NCBI RefSeq assembly: GCF_023101665.1
Contig: NZ_CP082161.1
Coordinates: 2,790,001 to 2,854,000, forward strand
DNA: 64,000 bases
Origin: Bradyrhizobium sp. 195
GTDB lineage: Bacteria > Pseudomonadota > Alphaproteobacteria > Rhizobiales > Xanthobacteraceae
Direction: 5' to 3'
Both the position numbers and the translations under genes were made by a program. Positions 24,924 to 34,516 of the stretch are shown here, piece after piece; within the stretch, counting starts at the first letter, position 1; every line of letters starts with the position of its first letter. The notes below the pieces were generated by a model that was not told the DNA's origin, did no database searches, and saw only the letters and a program-made list of their open reading frames with translations.

Positions 24924-25796
24924 CTATTTTCCGGCCCGCGAAGCACATCTGGATTCACCGTCCGCTCCCTCGGAGGCGCCGATGACGCTTTGCCGGAATG
25001 GCCGATCGGCAGGCTGCGGTTCCGACAATTCCTGGCAATACATCCGGTCGATGTTGTGCTGCATGAGCGCATAACAATCGCATGCGACCCTCTCGAGCCG
25101 TGCCCGATCGATCTCTATAAACCCCCGCCGGTCGGACGGGACGGCGCCGGCCTTGCGTAGCTTGCTCATCGTCAGAGTCACTGTCGTTCGCCGCACCCCA
25201 AGCAGTTGCGCAAGCGCCTCCTGCGTCACCGGAAGGAGGTCGTTGGGAACGCGGTCGTGAAGCTGCAGGAGCCAGCGCGCCATGCGGCCATCCACCCGGT
25301 GCAGCGCGTTGCAAGCGGCTACGTGCTGGAGCTGCAATAACACGGCGCGGGCGTGGACCTGCACGACATTCCTGATGGCTGTACTTTGCGCATAGGCAGC
25401 CCTGAATTTGGCGGCGGAAATCATCGACGCCGTGCCGGCCATGCGAGCAATCGCGGTTACGGATGAAAGCGCCGGGCCGAGCACGGAAAACGAGGCCAAA
25501 GCGCCTTCCCGTCCCATCAGGGTGGTTGCGACCGATTGCCCGTCCGGCATATCGAGCATGAATGCGATTGCGCCGCTATGAGGAAAATAAACCGGGTCGA
25601 GCTCATCGCCCGATCGCACCAGGACGGCATCGGTTTCGAACGAGACTTTCTGGAAATACGGCGTGAGCAAGCCGAGATCCGCAGGCGGCAATGCCGCCAG
25701 TAGCCGATTGCCGATTCCCGTGCGGTGAACGGTCACGATGCTTTCTCGTGAACGCGCACCCAACGAACGACGATATCCATTTATTTCATCCACCAT
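24924..25796 (-). CDS. Crp/Fnr-family transcriptional regulator
   Basis: 290 residues if the ATG at 25796 is used. A later GTG is possible and a longer version from 25901 is less likely. N-terminal cyclic-nucleotide-binding-like beta barrel (LLAALPPADLGLLTPYFQKV, YFPHSGAIAFMLDM), central dimer helix, then helix-turn-helix TQEALAQLLGVRRTTVTLTM. No cysteine cluster for an Fe-S centre. A short basic tail (about 25 residues) follows the DNA-binding domain. Converges on the four-gene operon with 253 bases between. Target genes unknown. Confidence 0.85.
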   Translation of the reverse strand: MVDEINGYRRSLGARSRESIVTVHRTGIGNRLLAALPPADLGLLTPYFQKVSFETDAVLVRSGDELDPVYFPHSGAIAFMLDMPDGQSVATTLMGREGALASFSVLGPALSSVTAIARMAGTASMISAAKFRAAYAQSTAIRNVVQVHARAVLLQLQHVAACNALHRVDGRMARWLLQLHDRVPNDLLPVTQEALAQLLGVRRTTVTLTMSKLRKAGAVPSDRRGFIEIDRARLERVACDCYALMQHNIDRMYCQELSEPQPADRPFRQSVIGASEGADGESRCASRAGK

Positions 25797-26075
25797 GATT
25801 ATCCGAAATACGAACTGCCCCAACGAAACTATCCAAACAGAGGCATCAGTCGAGATCAAGCGCGGAGAACTGCGGAGAACCGCTTGCCGCTGTTCTCGCA
25901 AAGGCAGGCTCTTGCATACATCATACTATTTAGGTCTTTGCCCATCGGGGGCTCTGGCAATGCAGCCTGTAAGATGGGGAGAGCGCTTGCGAAACCCATC
26001 TTGGTTCATTGGATGCTGTCGAAAGGCCGACCGCAACGCTCACGCCTTGTGATACCGAACGCATCCCGTGAATTG

Positions 26076-26825
26076 CTAGAACTGATACCGCCTCAACCCA
26101 CCATCCACCGGGATCACCGTGCCCGTGATGTAGCGCGCCACCGGCGAGGCCAGAAACACCGCGAGTGCGGCCAGATCCTCCGGCTCGCCCCAATAGCCGA
26201 CCGGGATCTCTTCCTCGGCAAAGCGCTCGCGATAATCGGGCGCGTAGTTGCGGCGGATCTGCTCGCTCATGATGCGGCCGGGCGGGATGCAGTTGATGGT
26301 GATGCCGTGCCCACCGATCTCGCGCGACAGGCCCTTGGCCCAGGCGTGCACGGCGGCCTTCGCGGCGAACGCAGCATTCAGCCCTTCCGGCTCGGACTTG
26401 CCGGTGATGTTGACGATGCGGCCCCATTTGCGTTCGATCATCTGCGGCAGCAGCGCATGCGCGATGCGGCGGTAGCTGGTGAAATTCAGCGCGATCGCCT
26501 CGTCCCATTTGCTGTCGGGCGCATCGACCGGCAGCGGCCGGCTGCCGCCGGCATTGTTGATGAGGATGTCGACATGGCCGAGCTCTTTGAGCGCAAACGC
26601 CGCGATCCTTTCCGCCGCGTCCTTGGCCATCACGTCCTGCTCGAACGGCGTGATCAGACCGGAGCCTTCTTCCTGCACCAGCTCTGCAAGCAGATCGGTA
26701 CGCCGTGCCACGCCGACGACGCGCACGCCTTCGGCGGCGAGGCCCTTGGCGATGGCGCGGCCGATGCCGATGCTCGCTCCGGTGACAACAGCGGTTTTCG
26801 ATTTGAGCCCGAGGTCCATGGTCAC
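26076..26825 (-). CDS. Short-chain dehydrogenase/reductase family protein with substituted catalytic residues
   Basis: 249 residues with the SDR nucleotide-binding motif TGASIGIGRAIAKGL and the NNAG motif (INNAGGSRPLPVDAP). The expected S...YxxxK active site is altered: VNITGKSEPEGLNAAFAAKAA has Lys156, but Ala152 sits where the catalytic Tyr should be, and Gly142 where the Ser should be. The C-terminal PVDGG segment is intact. Either catalysis uses other residues or the protein is non-oxidoreductase. Divergent from tam. Confidence 0.85.
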   Translation of the reverse strand: MTMDLGLKSKTAVVTGASIGIGRAIAKGLAAEGVRVVGVARRTDLLAELVQEEGSGLITPFEQDVMAKDAAERIAAFALKELGHVDILINNAGGSRPLPVDAPDSKWDEAIALNFTSYRRIAHALLPQMIERKWGRIVNITGKSEPEGLNAAFAAKAAVHAWAKGLSREIGGHGITINCIPPGRIMSEQIRRNYAPDYRERFAEEEIPVGYWGEPEDLAALAVFLASPVARYITGTVIPVDGGLRRYQF

Positions 26826-26962
26826 ACGCTCTCTTATTTGCTTTTGCTTGTTGCTGTTCGTTTCCGGCCCTGTCCCGGTCGGAGTGATTTGCTCGACGGG
26901 GACGAGCAGTGGTAACCAAGACCCTTGGCGAAGGAAACATCAAAAAGAAAAGGCGTCGGGCG

Positions 26963-27730
26963 ATGGTCTGGGATCCGCAACAATACCTGAAATTCTCCGG
27001 CCACCGGCTGCGGCCCGCCGTCGACTTGTTGATGCGGATTCCGGATTTTGGCCCGCGCGCGATCGCCGATCTCGGGGCGGGCGCCGGCAACGTGACAAAA
27101 CTGATCAAAGAGCGCTGGGCGGATGCAAGCGTGACCGGCGTCGAGGGTTCGGCCGAGATGGTCGAGGCCGGGCGCAAGTCTGCGCCGGATGTGGAATGGT
27201 CGCACGAAGACCTCGGCCATTGGCGCCCCGCCAGGCCATACGACTTGATATATTCCAATGCCGCACTGCACTGGCTGCCCGATCATGCGGCACTGTTTCC
27301 GGTGATGGAGAAGGTGACGCCTGGCGGCACGCTTGCCGTGCAGATGCCGCGCAATTTTACCGCGCCCTCGCATGTGCTGATCGGCGAGACCGCGCTCGAT
27401 GGTCCGTGGCGGCCCAAGGTCGAGCATCTCGTCACGCCGCCGCCGGTCGAGGGGCCGGCCTTCTATCACGATCTTCTCGCGCCGATGTCGGTCAACATCG
27501 ACATCTGGGAGACCGAATATCTGCAAGTGCTCGAAGGCGAGAATCCCGTCAAGGAATGGACCAAGGGGACCTGGCTGACGCGCTACCTCGACGTGCTCGC
27601 AGGCGACGAGAAGATCGCGTTCGAAGCCGCCTATGGCGCGCGCATTGCGAAGGCCTATCCGAAGAATGCGGCGGGGCAGACCCTATTCCCGTTCCGCCGT
27701 CTCTTCATGGTGGCCCAGCGCAAGGGCTGA
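26963..27730 (+). CDS. tam: Trans-aconitate 2-methyltransferase
   Basis: Cytosolic SAM-dependent enzyme that methyl-esterifies trans-aconitate, a toxic by-product that inhibits aconitase. The start at 26963 (MVWDPQQYLKF) gives 255 residues, close to the 252 of E. coli Tam. The SAM-binding motif is IADLGAGAGNVTKLI, and SNAALHWLPDH and MPRNFTAPSH are Tam hallmarks. An upstream start at 26909 adds a Lys/Arg-rich 18-residue leader without family support. Single gene. Confidence 0.9.
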   Translation: MVWDPQQYLKFSGHRLRPAVDLLMRIPDFGPRAIADLGAGAGNVTKLIKERWADASVTGVEGSAEMVEAGRKSAPDVEWSHEDLGHWRPARPYDLIYSNAALHWLPDHAALFPVMEKVTPGGTLAVQMPRNFTAPSHVLIGETALDGPWRPKVEHLVTPPPVEGPAFYHDLLAPMSVNIDIWETEYLQVLEGENPVKEWTKGTWLTRYLDVLAGDEKIAFEAAYGARIAKAYPKNAAGQTLFPFRRLFMVAQRKG

Positions 27731-27926
27731 TGCACTGCCGCAATGCGACATAAGCGCTCTTTCCCTTGAACGGGCGCGGGGGCCGGGTTGCGTAGACCGC
27801 ACTCGTCAAGCTAGCTTGGCTGCGGCAAATTGGGCTTAGGTCTAGTTGTTCGGCTTGCGGATTGCTGCCACTACTGACCTGCAAAACAAGAAGAACCCGG
27901 TTTTCGAGGTTGTTGGGGAGGTCTTC

Positions 27927-28928
27927 ATGCGCAAACTGCTTCTCGCGGTCGCGGCGGCCGCGCTCGTTCTGGCCCCTGTCGTTGCGCAAGCCCAAACTCC
28001 GATCGTCATCAAGTTCAGCCACGTCGTCGCGAACGACACCCCGAAGGGGAAGGGCGCGCTGAAGTTCAAGGAGCTCGCCGAGAAGTATACCGACGGCAAG
28101 GTCAAGGTCGAAGTCTATCCGAACTCCACGCTGTACAAGGACAAGGAGGAGATCGAGGCGCTCCAGCTCGGCTCGGTGCACATGCTTGCGCCCTCGACCG
28201 CGAAATTCGCGCCGCTCGGCATCAAGGAATTCGAGGCGCTCGACCTGCCCTGGCTGTTCAAGGACGACCAGACCTATGCCAACGCGATCAAGGGCACGAT
28301 CGGCAAGTGGCTGTTCCAGAAGCTCGAGGCCAAGGGCATCACCGGGCTTGCTTACTGGGACAACGGCTTCCATATGGTCTCCTCGAATCGTCCGTTGATA
28401 AAACCGACGGATTTCCAGGGCCTGAAGTTCCGCATCTCGGGATCCAAGGTCGCCGACCAGTATTTCCGCCTGGTCGGCACGATCCCGCAGATCATGGCGT
28501 TCTCCGAAGTCTACCAGGCGCTGCAGACCGGCGTGGTCGACGGCTGCGAGAACACCGCGTCGAACTATTTGACGCAGAAGTTCTACGAGGTGCAGAAGGA
28601 CATCACCGTGTCCTATCATGCGCATCTGCAATATGCCGTCATCGTCAATTCAAAGTTCTGGTCGGGTCTGCCGCCCGATATTCGCACCCAACTCGACAAG
28701 GCGATGGCGGAGGCGACCGACTACACCAACTCGATCGCACGCCAGGAGAACGAGGACGCGCTGGCCGAGATCAAGAAGACCGGCAAGACCAATCTGCATG
28801 TCCTCACCGACGCCGATCGCAAGGCGTGGCAGGAGGCGATGCAGCCGACCTACAAATGGGCGAAGGGCCGGGTCGGGCAGGAAGTGCTCGATCTCATCGC
28901 CAAGGAACTCGACGTCAAGATGAACTGA
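27927..28928 (+). CDS. TRAP transporter solute-binding protein DctP
   Basis: Periplasmic receptor, 333 residues, starting MRKLLLAVAAAALVLAPVVA after a GGGGAGG ribosome site. The signal is cleaved near AQAQ. DctP-family features: FSHVVANDTPKGKGALKFKE, the conserved Arg in GLKFRISGSKVADQ for carboxylate binding, and QTGVVDGCENTASNY. The ligand is probably an organic acid (C4-dicarboxylate or relative). Followed by a hairpin and then the fused membrane subunits. Confidence 0.92.
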   Translation: MRKLLLAVAAAALVLAPVVAQAQTPIVIKFSHVVANDTPKGKGALKFKELAEKYTDGKVKVEVYPNSTLYKDKEEIEALQLGSVHMLAPSTAKFAPLGIKEFEALDLPWLFKDDQTYANAIKGTIGKWLFQKLEAKGITGLAYWDNGFHMVSSNRPLIKPTDFQGLKFRISGSKVADQYFRLVGTIPQIMAFSEVYQALQTGVVDGCENTASNYLTQKFYEVQKDITVSYHAHLQYAVIVNSKFWSGLPPDIRTQLDKAMAEATDYTNSIARQENEDALAEIKKTGKTNLHVLTDADRKAWQEAMQPTYKWAKGRVGQEVLDLIAKELDVKMN

Positions 28929-28956
28929 CGGCCGGGCCCGATAAGAACAATAGCAA

Positions 28957-28987
28957 CGGTCGGGGGTGATCGCACTCCCGGCCGTTT
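28957..28987 (+). terminator. Hairpin between dctP and dctQM
   Basis: Arms cggtcggggg (28957-28966) and ctcccggccg (28975-28984) pair at 8 of 10 positions with an 8-base loop, followed by TTTC. It probably reduces read-through so that receptor mRNA exceeds membrane-subunit mRNA, as is usual for binding-protein operons. Confidence 0.5.
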
Positions 28988-29025
28988 CGCATCCGAACAG
29001 ACGAGCCAATGCTGGGGAGACCAAG

Positions 29026-31059
29026 TTGCTGCGTGTGCTGAATCGTTTTCTCGATCATCTCGAGGAATGGCTGATCGCAACGATGATCGCGGCTGCGACG
29101 TCGCTCATCTTCGTCGCCGTGCTGCACCGTTACGGCGCCGGGCTGTCGATCGACATCGCCAAATGGGCGGAAGCCCGCAACCTGGCTTTCCTGGCCGTCC
29201 CGGCGCGCGCGGCGTTCGTCTGGCTTGCCGCGCTCGACCTGTCCTGGGCGCAGGAGCTCTGCATCTACATGTTCATCTGGATGGCGAAGTTCGGCGCCGC
29301 TTACGGCGTGCGGACCGGCATCCATGTCGGCGTCGACGTGCTCGTCAATATCCTTCCCGGTGGATCGCGCCGCCGCGTCATCACTTTCGGGCTTCTGTGC
29401 GGCGCGCTCTTCACCGCCATCGTCGCCTATTTCGGCGCCGCTTTCGTCGGCCAGATGTGGCAGACCGGCCAGCAGTCCAACGATTTGGAAGCGCCGATGT
29501 GGATGGTGTATCTCACCATCCCGCTCGGCTCCGGCTTGATGTGCTTCCGCTTCCTGCAGGTGGCCTGGTCGTTCTACCGCACCGGCGAGCTGCCGCATCA
29601 CGACGTGGCTGGCGTCGAGGGTGTCGAGGCCGATCCGGTGCATCCCGCGCCGGTCACGGCCAGCCAGGTCGTCCGGGACGAGCGCAGCCCGCTCGGCTGG
29701 ATCCTGATGCTGCTGCCGGTCCTGATCGTCGCGCTGTGCTTTGCACATGCGGGCCACATCATCACGCTCCCGCAGGGCCTGCGCGTCCTCATCGTCTTCG
29801 CGCTTCTGCTCTCGTTGATGTTGACGGGCATGCCGATCTCGATCGCGCTTGGTCTCACCGTGCTGAGCTTCATGTTCACGCTCACCGACGTGCGAACGGA
29901 ATCGGTGGCGCTGAAGCTGTTCACCGGCATCGAGAATTTCGAGATCATGGCGATCCCGTTCTTCATCCTCGCCGGCAACTTCCTGACCCATGGCGGGGTG
30001 GCGCGGCGGATGATCACCTTCGCGACCTCGCTGGTCGGCCATTGGTACGGCGGTCTCGCGCTGTCGGGAGTGGTCGCGTGCGCGTTGTTTGCCGCGATCT
30101 CCGGCTCCTCGCCGGCAACCGTGGTGGCGATCGGCTCGGTGATCCTGCCCGCGATGGTCGCGCAAGGCTTCCCGAAGCGGTTCGGCGCAGGCGTGATCAC
30201 GACGTCGGGCTCGCTCGGAATTCTCATCCCGCCGTCGATCCCGATGGTTCTCTACGCCGTCTCCACCAACAGCTCGGTGGGCAAGCTCTTCATTGCCGGT
30301 ATCGTGCCAGGGCTTGCGCTCGCCTCGCTGCTCGGCGCCACGACGTTCTATCGGGCCTGGCGCAACGATTATCCGCGGATGCGCAAGGCCACGTTCCTCG
30401 AGCGCCTCGTCGCATTCCGCAAATCGATCTGGGGCATCCTGCTGATCGTGATCGTGATCGGCGGAATCTACAGCGGCCTGTTCACGCCGACCGAAGCTGC
30501 CGCCGTCAGCGCGGTCTACGCCTTCATCGTCGCGGTGTTCATCTACAAGGATCTGAAGCTGCGTGACGTGCCGCGGGTTCTGCTGTCATCGGCGAACCTC
30601 TCGGCTATGCTGCTCTACATCATCACCAACGCGGTGCTGTTCTCGTTCCTGATGACCTACGAGAACGTGCCGCAAGCGCTCGCGCAATGGATGATCGACC
30701 TGGGCTTGGGGTGGATCGGCTTCCTGCTGCTCGTCAACCTGTTGCTGCTGGTGGCGGGTAACGTGATGGAGCCGTCCTCGATCATCCTGATCATGGCCCC
30801 GATCCTGTTTCCGGTCGCGATCAAGCTCGGCATCGATCCCATTCATTTCGGCATCCTGATGACGGTCAACATGGAGGTCGGCCTGTGCCATCCGCCTGTC
30901 GGCCTCAATCTCTACGTCGCCTCGGGCATCGCCAAGATGGGGATCACCGAGCTCACCGTCGCGGTGTGGCCATGGCTGTTGACGATGCTGGGATTCCTCG
31001 TGGTCGTCACGTATTGGCCGGGCCTGTCGCTGTGGCTGCCGCGACTGCTGGGGATGTAG
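29026..31059 (+). CDS. Fused TRAP transporter membrane subunits DctQ-DctM
   Basis: 677 residues from a TTG at 29026 that has GGGGAG seven bases upstream. An earlier in-frame start at 28966 adds 20 residues and overlaps the intergenic hairpin. Residues about 1-200 are the small DctQ unit (four helices, LSWAQELCIYMFIWMAKFGA). Residues about 230-677 are the DctM channel with 12 or so helices (GMPISIALGLTVLSF, FFILAGNFLTHGGVARRMI, ISGSSPATVVAIGSVILPAM, HPPVGLNLYV). Sodium-driven uptake of the DctP ligand. Q and M are usually separate genes. Confidence 0.92.
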   Translation: MLRVLNRFLDHLEEWLIATMIAAATSLIFVAVLHRYGAGLSIDIAKWAEARNLAFLAVPARAAFVWLAALDLSWAQELCIYMFIWMAKFGAAYGVRTGIHVGVDVLVNILPGGSRRRVITFGLLCGALFTAIVAYFGAAFVGQMWQTGQQSNDLEAPMWMVYLTIPLGSGLMCFRFLQVAWSFYRTGELPHHDVAGVEGVEADPVHPAPVTASQVVRDERSPLGWILMLLPVLIVALCFAHAGHIITLPQGLRVLIVFALLLSLMLTGMPISIALGLTVLSFMFTLTDVRTESVALKLFTGIENFEIMAIPFFILAGNFLTHGGVARRMITFATSLVGHWYGGLALSGVVACALFAAISGSSPATVVAIGSVILPAMVAQGFPKRFGAGVITTSGSLGILIPPSIPMVLYAVSTNSSVGKLFIAGIVPGLALASLLGATTFYRAWRNDYPRMRKATFLERLVAFRKSIWGILLIVIVIGGIYSGLFTPTEAAAVSAVYAFIVAVFIYKDLKLRDVPRVLLSSANLSAMLLYIITNAVLFSFLMTYENVPQALAQWMIDLGLGWIGFLLLVNLLLLVAGNVMEPSSIILIMAPILFPVAIKLGIDPIHFGILMTVNMEVGLCHPPVGLNLYVASGIAKMGITELTVAVWPWLLTMLGFLVVVTYWPGLSLWLPRLLGM

Positions 31060-31123
31060 CTGCGCACGCGGTGTACCGTCTCCCACAAGGGAGAAGGGAT
31101 ACCTGTGCTGCCTCCTCCAGCGT

Positions 31124-31210
31124 CGTAGCCCGGATGGAGCGCAGCGTAATCCGGGGCCCCCGTGCCAGCGGAGCGATTCCCGGATTGCGCTGCGCTCCAT
31201 CCGGGCTACG
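31124..31210. repeat. Intergenic palindromic repeat (CGTAGCCCGGATGGAGCG family)
   Basis: The left arm begins cgtagcccggatggagcgca at 31124 and the right arm ends tgcgctccatccgggctacg at 31210, almost perfect complements. This family is widespread in rhizobia. It lies between the TRAP and alkylsulfatase genes, preceded by a short fragment (ctcccacaagggagaaggg) of another repeat. Confidence 0.85.
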
Positions 31211-31282
31211 CATCCTCCGTCGCCGATGGCAATCGCCCGCGAGATGCGGTTAGATGCTGCGCAAACGGCGGGAGGAGCTAAC

Positions 31283-33208
31283 GTGACAGAACGCAGCAGC
31301 GAGCCGAAGGACGCGACACCCTCCGTCATCGCGCAGCAGCAGGCGATGCTGAACGCGCTGCCGTTTTCCGACACGCGGGATTTCGACGACGCCGCGCGCG
31401 GCTTTCTCGGCACGATCGAGAATGCGGAGATCACGAATCCGCAGGGGCGGACGGTCTGGAGTCTCGCGCCTTACGGCTTCCTGTCCACTGAAGAGGCGCC
31501 GCCCACGGTCAATCCGAGCCTGTGGCGGCAGTCGCGGCTCAACATGCAGCATGGCCTGTTCGAGGTCGTGCCCGGCGTCTACCAGGTGCGCGGGCTCGAC
31601 ATCGCTAACATGACGCTGATCGAGGGCGACCGAGGTGTCATCGTCGTCGATACCCTGACCTCGATCGAAGGGGCTCGCGCCGCGCTCGATCTCTATTTCA
31701 GGCATCGGGGCCTGAAGCCCGTTGCGGCCGTCATCTTCACGCACACGCACACCGACCATTGGGGTGGCGCGCGCGGCGTGCTGGAGGATGCGCTGGCGAC
31801 CGGCCGAGTGCCTATCATCGCACCGAACCTTTTCATGGAGCACGCCGTTTCCGAGAACATCATCGCGGGACCGGCGATGCTGCGCCGGGCGCAGTACCAG
31901 TTCGGGCCGCTGCTCGCCAAGGGCGCACGGGGGCAGGTCGATTGCGGGCTCGGCAAGTCGATGGCGGCGGGATCGGTCGCGCTGCTGCGGCCGACCGACC
32001 TGATCATGGCGACCGGCGACAGGCGCGTGATCGACGGCGTCGAATTCGAATTCCAGATGGCGCCGAACAGCGAAGCGCCGGCGGAGATGCACTTCTTCAT
32101 CCCGCGCTACAAGCTGTTGAACCTCGCCGAGAACTGCACGCACAATTTCCACAATCTGCTGCCGTTCCGCGGCGCCGACGTGCGCGACGCGCTGGTCTGG
32201 TCGAAATACCTGAACGAGGCCCTGCAGCTCTGGGACGGAAAGGCCGAGGCGATGTGCGGCCAGCATCACTGGCCGGTGTGGGGAGTTGAGCGCATCGGCA
32301 CGATGATCCGGCAGCAGCGCGACCTCTACAAATTCGCGCATGACCAAACCATCCGCCTGATGAACCACGGCCTCACCGCGGCTGAGATCGCCGTGACGAT
32401 CCAGCTGCCGAAGAGCCTGGAAGGCGCCTGGCACGGCCGCGGCTATTACGGCCACATCCGGCATAATGTGAAAGCGATCTATCAGAAATATCTCGGCTGG
32501 TACGACGCCAATCCGGTCAATCTCGATCCGCTGCCGCCGGTGGAGTCGGGCAAGAAATATGTCGAGTATATGGGCGGAGCGGATGCGATCCTCGCACGGG
32601 CGCGCAGCGATTTCGACAAGGGGGAGTTTCGGTTCGTCGCGCAGGCGCTCGGCCATCTCGTTTTTGCCGAGCCTGACAATGCGGCGGCGCGCGGTCTGCT
32701 TGCCGACACGCTGGAGCAACTCGGCTACGCGGCCGAAAGCGCGACCTGGCGCAACGCCTATCTGTTCGGCGCCCAGGAATTGCGCCAGGGCATGCCGAAG
32801 GTGCCGGCACGCCCGCCAATGCCGCGCGAGACCCTGGCCGCGCTACGCACCTCCCAGCTCTGGGATGTGCTGGGTATCCGTCTCAACGGTCCGAAGGCGG
32901 AAGGCAAGCACATCGTATTGAACTGGAGCTTCTCCGACACCGGCGAGACCTTCGTGCTCAACCTGGAGAACTGCGCGCTCACTTACACCGAGGGGGTGCG
33001 GGCGGAAGGCGCCGATGCCAGCTTCACGCTCGCCCGTTCGACGCTCGATGAGGTGATCGCCAAGCTGACGAGCTTTCCGGAAGCCGTGGCCGCCGGCAAG
33101 GTCAAGCTGTCAGGCAACCTGATGAAGCTTGCCGAGCTGATGAGCCTGATGGACGAATTTCCGCGGATGTTTGAGATCGTGGAGCCGAAGCGGGCGGCGG
33201 TGAAGTAG
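31283..33208 (+). CDS. Alkyl/aryl-sulfatase, SdsA family (metallo-beta-lactamase fold)
   Basis: Zinc-dependent hydrolase of alkyl sulfate esters, 641 residues from a GTG at 31283 that follows GGGAGGAG. Upstream frames lack a ribosome site. Metal site THTHTDHWGGARG (His154, His156, Asp158, His159), the family signature LAENCTHNFHNLLPFRG, and GQHHWPVWG further on. The C-terminal third includes a dimerisation region and an SCP2-like hydrophobic-binding domain (LWDVLGIRLNGPKAEGKHI onward). Unlike Pseudomonas SdsA1 no signal peptide is seen, so it is probably cytoplasmic. Confidence 0.92.
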   Translation: MTERSSEPKDATPSVIAQQQAMLNALPFSDTRDFDDAARGFLGTIENAEITNPQGRTVWSLAPYGFLSTEEAPPTVNPSLWRQSRLNMQHGLFEVVPGVYQVRGLDIANMTLIEGDRGVIVVDTLTSIEGARAALDLYFRHRGLKPVAAVIFTHTHTDHWGGARGVLEDALATGRVPIIAPNLFMEHAVSENIIAGPAMLRRAQYQFGPLLAKGARGQVDCGLGKSMAAGSVALLRPTDLIMATGDRRVIDGVEFEFQMAPNSEAPAEMHFFIPRYKLLNLAENCTHNFHNLLPFRGADVRDALVWSKYLNEALQLWDGKAEAMCGQHHWPVWGVERIGTMIRQQRDLYKFAHDQTIRLMNHGLTAAEIAVTIQLPKSLEGAWHGRGYYGHIRHNVKAIYQKYLGWYDANPVNLDPLPPVESGKKYVEYMGGADAILARARSDFDKGEFRFVAQALGHLVFAEPDNAAARGLLADTLEQLGYAAESATWRNAYLFGAQELRQGMPKVPARPPMPRETLAALRTSQLWDVLGIRLNGPKAEGKHIVLNWSFSDTGETFVLNLENCALTYTEGVRAEGADASFTLARSTLDEVIAKLTSFPEAVAAGKVKLSGNLMKLAELMSLMDEFPRMFEIVEPKRAAVK

Positions 33209-33246
33209 GATAGCGCTTTACGCCGCACACTCGCCCCACATCCTCG

Positions 33247-33353
33247 CTGTCATCGCCCGGCTTGACCGGGCGATCCAGTATTCCAGAGGCCGGTTTGATT
33301 GAGCCGAGAAGCCGCGGCGTACTAGATGCCCCGGTCAAGCCGGGGCATGACAG
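33247..33353. repeat. Intergenic palindromic repeat (CCCGGCTTGACCGGG family)
   Basis: Outer arms ctgtcatcgcccggcttgac (33247) and gtcaagccggggcatgacag (to 33353) pair, and each arm contains its own small palindrome ccggcttgaccgg. Located between the convergent sulfatase and glycosyltransferase genes, where it may end transcription from both sides. Confidence 0.85.
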
Positions 33354-33377
33354 TGTGCCTTGAGGTGAGAGCGACCC

Positions 33378-34448
33378 TTACTCCGCGCTGCTCACCAGCT
33401 TGATCCGCGGCGCCTGTTCCTCGGCGAGGCTGCGGTAGGCCGCGAGATAGTCCAGCGCCATGCGCCGCGCCGTGAAGCGCGTCTCGAACTGCTTGCGGAT
33501 CGCCGCGCGATCGAGTTGCGGGAGGCGGTTCACCACCCCCGCGGCACTGATGACGTCCTCGACGACGAAGCCGGTCAGTCCCTCGTCGATGATCTCGGGC
33601 ACCGAGCCGCGATTGAAGGCGACGACCGGCGTTCCGCACGCCATGGCTTCGATCATCACGAGGCCGAACGGCTCCGGCCAGTCGATCGGCAGCAGCAGGC
33701 CGAGTGCGCCGCTGAGGAAATCCGACTTCTCGTGATCGCTGATCTCGCCGATGAACTCCACCAGCGGATTGTTCTCGATCATCGGCCGGATCAGCTCGTC
33801 GTAGTAATCCTGATCGGCACGATCGACTTTGGCTGCGATCTTCAGCGGAATGCCGCAATGGGTCGCGATCTTGATGGCGCGGTCGACGCCCTTCTCGGGC
33901 GCGATGCGGCCGAGCACGGCGAGATATTCCTGTTTCGCCGGCTTCGGCGTCAGCAGGTTCTCCGGAAGACCGTGATGAATCGTCGTCACCCAATTCGCCT
34001 GCGGGACCGGCCGTCGCTGCGCATTGGAGATCGAGATCACTGGCATCTTGGAGAAGGTGTTGAAGACCGGCTGATGCTCCGGCAGGTCGAGCCGGCCGTG
34101 CAGCGTGGTCAGGAACGGCGTCGGCTGCCGGTGGAACAGGGACCAGGGATAATAGTCGAGATGGAAGTGGAGGAAGTCGAACTCCTCGTCGTCACATTTC
34201 TGCCGCACCCGCTCCAGCAGCACCATATGCAGCGCGTTGGGGTCGCGCACGGAACCGTCGAGACGGAGCGCCCGGGGCCACAGCGCGTCCAGCTTGCCTG
34301 ACGTCTGCGAATCGCCGCTGGCGAACAAAGTCACATCGTGCCCAAGGGCCACCAACTCTTCCGTCAACCAATGCACCACCCGCTCGGTGCCGCCATACAG
34401 CTTGGGTGGAACAGCCTCCGTCAACGGAGCTACCTGCGCGATGCGCAT
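33378..34448 (-). CDS. Glycosyltransferase, GT4 family
   Basis: 356-residue cytosolic GT-B fold enzyme. N-terminal acceptor domain (RIAQVAPLTEAVPPKLYGGT), central LGRIAPEKGVDRAIKIA, and the C-terminal donor site EPFGLVMIEAMACGTPVVAF with the EX7E pattern. Followed by SVPEIIDEGLTGFVV. The promoter upstream matches the general-stress sigma factor EcfG, suggesting stress-induced synthesis of a glycan or glycolipid. Divergent from an ABC exporter. Acceptor unknown. Confidence 0.88.
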   Translation of the reverse strand: MRIAQVAPLTEAVPPKLYGGTERVVHWLTEELVALGHDVTLFASGDSQTSGKLDALWPRALRLDGSVRDPNALHMVLLERVRQKCDDEEFDFLHFHLDYYPWSLFHRQPTPFLTTLHGRLDLPEHQPVFNTFSKMPVISISNAQRRPVPQANWVTTIHHGLPENLLTPKPAKQEYLAVLGRIAPEKGVDRAIKIATHCGIPLKIAAKVDRADQDYYDELIRPMIENNPLVEFIGEISDHEKSDFLSGALGLLLPIDWPEPFGLVMIEAMACGTPVVAFNRGSVPEIIDEGLTGFVVEDVISAAGVVNRLPQLDRAAIRKQFETRFTARRMALDYLAAYRSLAEEQAPRIKLVSSAE

Positions 34449-34516
34449 CTCACCATCTCCTCTGCGATCATGAAGTTGAACCCCCGCCAGTACGGCACCG
34501 GCATGCCAGACAAGGG

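Noticed and set aside
28915..30165. A 416-codon minus-strand frame
   Set aside because: Antisense of the DctQM gene with low-complexity charged residues (repeated His, Asp, Arg, Gln).
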